A stretch of 64,000 bases of DNA from Proteobacteria bacterium SG_bin5 (GTDB lineage Bacteria; Pseudomonadota; Alphaproteobacteria; Sphingomonadales; Sphingomonadaceae), in assembly GCA_002083475.1 (NCBI GenBank), contig LWDI01000062.1, forward strand, positions 1 through 64,000, written 5' to 3'. Both the position numbers and the translations under genes were made by a program. Numbering within the stretch: the first letter of the stretch is position 1; every line of letters starts with the position of its first letter. The notes under the pieces are model-generated. The model searched no databases. It saw only the letters and a program-made list of their open reading frames with translations, and was not told the origin of the DNA. Positions 63,478 to 64,000 of this stretch are shown piece after piece.

Positions 63478-64000
63478 GTGTCCGCCGCCCCGCTTTGGAG
63501 CCCCGGCGAGCGCAGCGCGCGCGAACGGATCGCCAATTTCGACGCCGATGGCGCGATCGCCGCGCATCACCGCGATCTTTACGCGCTGATCGCGCCGCAG
63601 TTCGAAGGCATCGCCCGCAACTTCTGGATCACCTTGCTCGGCCGCCCCGAAGCCGCCGCCTTGCGCGCGGCGGTGACCCCGGCGATGGTCGACGCGCGGG
63701 TGAGCCGCGACATGCGCTATCTCGAGGCCAAATTCGGCCGCCCCTTCGACGATGATTGGATGCACGGCGCCGCCGAACGCATGGCCGAGGCGGTGGCGGC
63801 GGGGCTTCCCGCCAACCCGGTGCTCGCGAGCCTGACATTGTGCCACAGCGATATTCTCGCCCGGCTGCGCGTCGCGCTCGGCGCTGACGTCGAGCGGCTG
63901 GCGCGGCTGGCGGACGTCAACATGCGGCTGAGCGCGATCGAGGCCAAGATCGTGCTGCTCTGGTATGGCGCGCACCAGGCGGAGCGCGAACGCGGCGCGC
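63478..64000 (+). CDS. Related sensor-type protein, cut by the window end
   Basis: From a GTG at 63478, five bases after the previous stop, the frame stays open to the last base (174 codons). It begins VSAAPLWSPGERSARERIAN and FDADGAIAAHHRDLYALIAP, QFEGIARNFWITLLGRPEAA. This aligns in layout with residues of the preceding sensor domain: a xxFDxDG start, then the E/QFxxIxxxxW helix. A third segment, LARLADVNMRLSAIEAKIVL, is helical. The C-terminal output domain lies outside the window, so whether it is another chemoreceptor or an enzyme is not visible. Confidence 0.8.
   Translation, partial: MSAAPLWSPGERSARERIANFDADGAIAAHHRDLYALIAPQFEGIARNFWITLLGRPEAAALRAAVTPAMVDARVSRDMRYLEAKFGRPFDDDWMHGAAERMAEAVAAGLPANPVLASLTLCHSDILARLRVALGADVERLARLADVNMRLSAIEAKIVLLWYGAHQAERERGA

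Overview
The window is GC-rich chromosomal DNA with the gene content of an alphaproteobacterium of the order Sphingomonadales (a Sphingomonas-like genome). Pointers are the zapA / 6S RNA / fthC order, a glycolytic cluster (tkt, gap, pgk, class I fba) on one strand, efp beside suhB, an outer-membrane TonB-dependent receptor with acyl-CoA dehydrogenase pairs, and many short palindromic intergenic repeats. No phage, plasmid origin, IS transposase or CRISPR array was seen. Names are based on motifs read by eye; no database search was run.

Layout. 0-7 kb: a partial TetR regulator, a Baeyer-Villiger-type flavin monooxygenase, malate synthase G, a MarR regulator overlapping a DUF1275 membrane protein, and a proline/threonine-repeat lipoprotein with a TbpB-like C-terminus. 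7-11 kb: homogentisate pathway (hppD, hmgA), then an overlapping pair of a YqcI/YcgG (GntA-like) protein and a DUF1989 protein. 11-16.5 kb, minus strand: suhB-like, efp, a small membrane protein, a ParE/stability-determinant toxin-antitoxin (TA) pair, thiE, O-methyltransferase, SDR and fba. 16.6-22.7 kb: a TlpA-like thioredoxin, then a 2OG-Fe(II) oxygenase, pgk, MOSC protein, gap and tkt. 22.8-24.2 kb: a small coiled-coil gene, zapA, 6S RNA, fthC and DUF2842. 24.2-29.5 kb: PRC-barrel protein, tRNA-Asp, AI-2E family transporter, glpK, two tandem small cytochromes c and a Phd/VapC pair.

29.5-57 kb is dominated by lipid or cyclic-acid catabolism. It holds an acyl-CoA ligase, a beta-lactamase-fold hydrolase, a fused hydratase/3-hydroxyacyl-CoA dehydrogenase, five acyl-CoA dehydrogenases (two of them in pairs), a thioesterase II, two SDRs, a phosphotransferase of the ACAD10/11 kinase type, a zinc alcohol dehydrogenase, a regulator with two TetR DNA-binding domains, two MFS transporters, a large TonB-dependent receptor and a GST. 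The probable theme is uptake of a hydrophobic substrate, CoA activation, several dehydrogenation steps and beta-oxidation, with the glyoxylate enzyme malate synthase elsewhere in the window. 57-64 kb: a legumain-like C13 peptidase, a BrnT/BrnA pair, a DUF433/DUF5615 pair whose toxin has an in-frame amber codon, sdhC-sdhD-sdhA without sdhB, and two tandem related soluble chemoreceptor-type proteins, the second cut by the window end.

Intergenic space is filled with palindromic repeats, called here families A (aagctcctcccc...), C (ctctcccctttaggggagaggg-like), D (gtcatcccgcgaaagcggg-like) and E (cgccccgagc...gtcgaggggcg). A separate 64-nt element, family B, folds as a three-way junction. It occurs twice, each copy nested in a copy of another repeat family, and the two copies differ only by compensated base-pair changes. 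This is the most unusual signal in the window.
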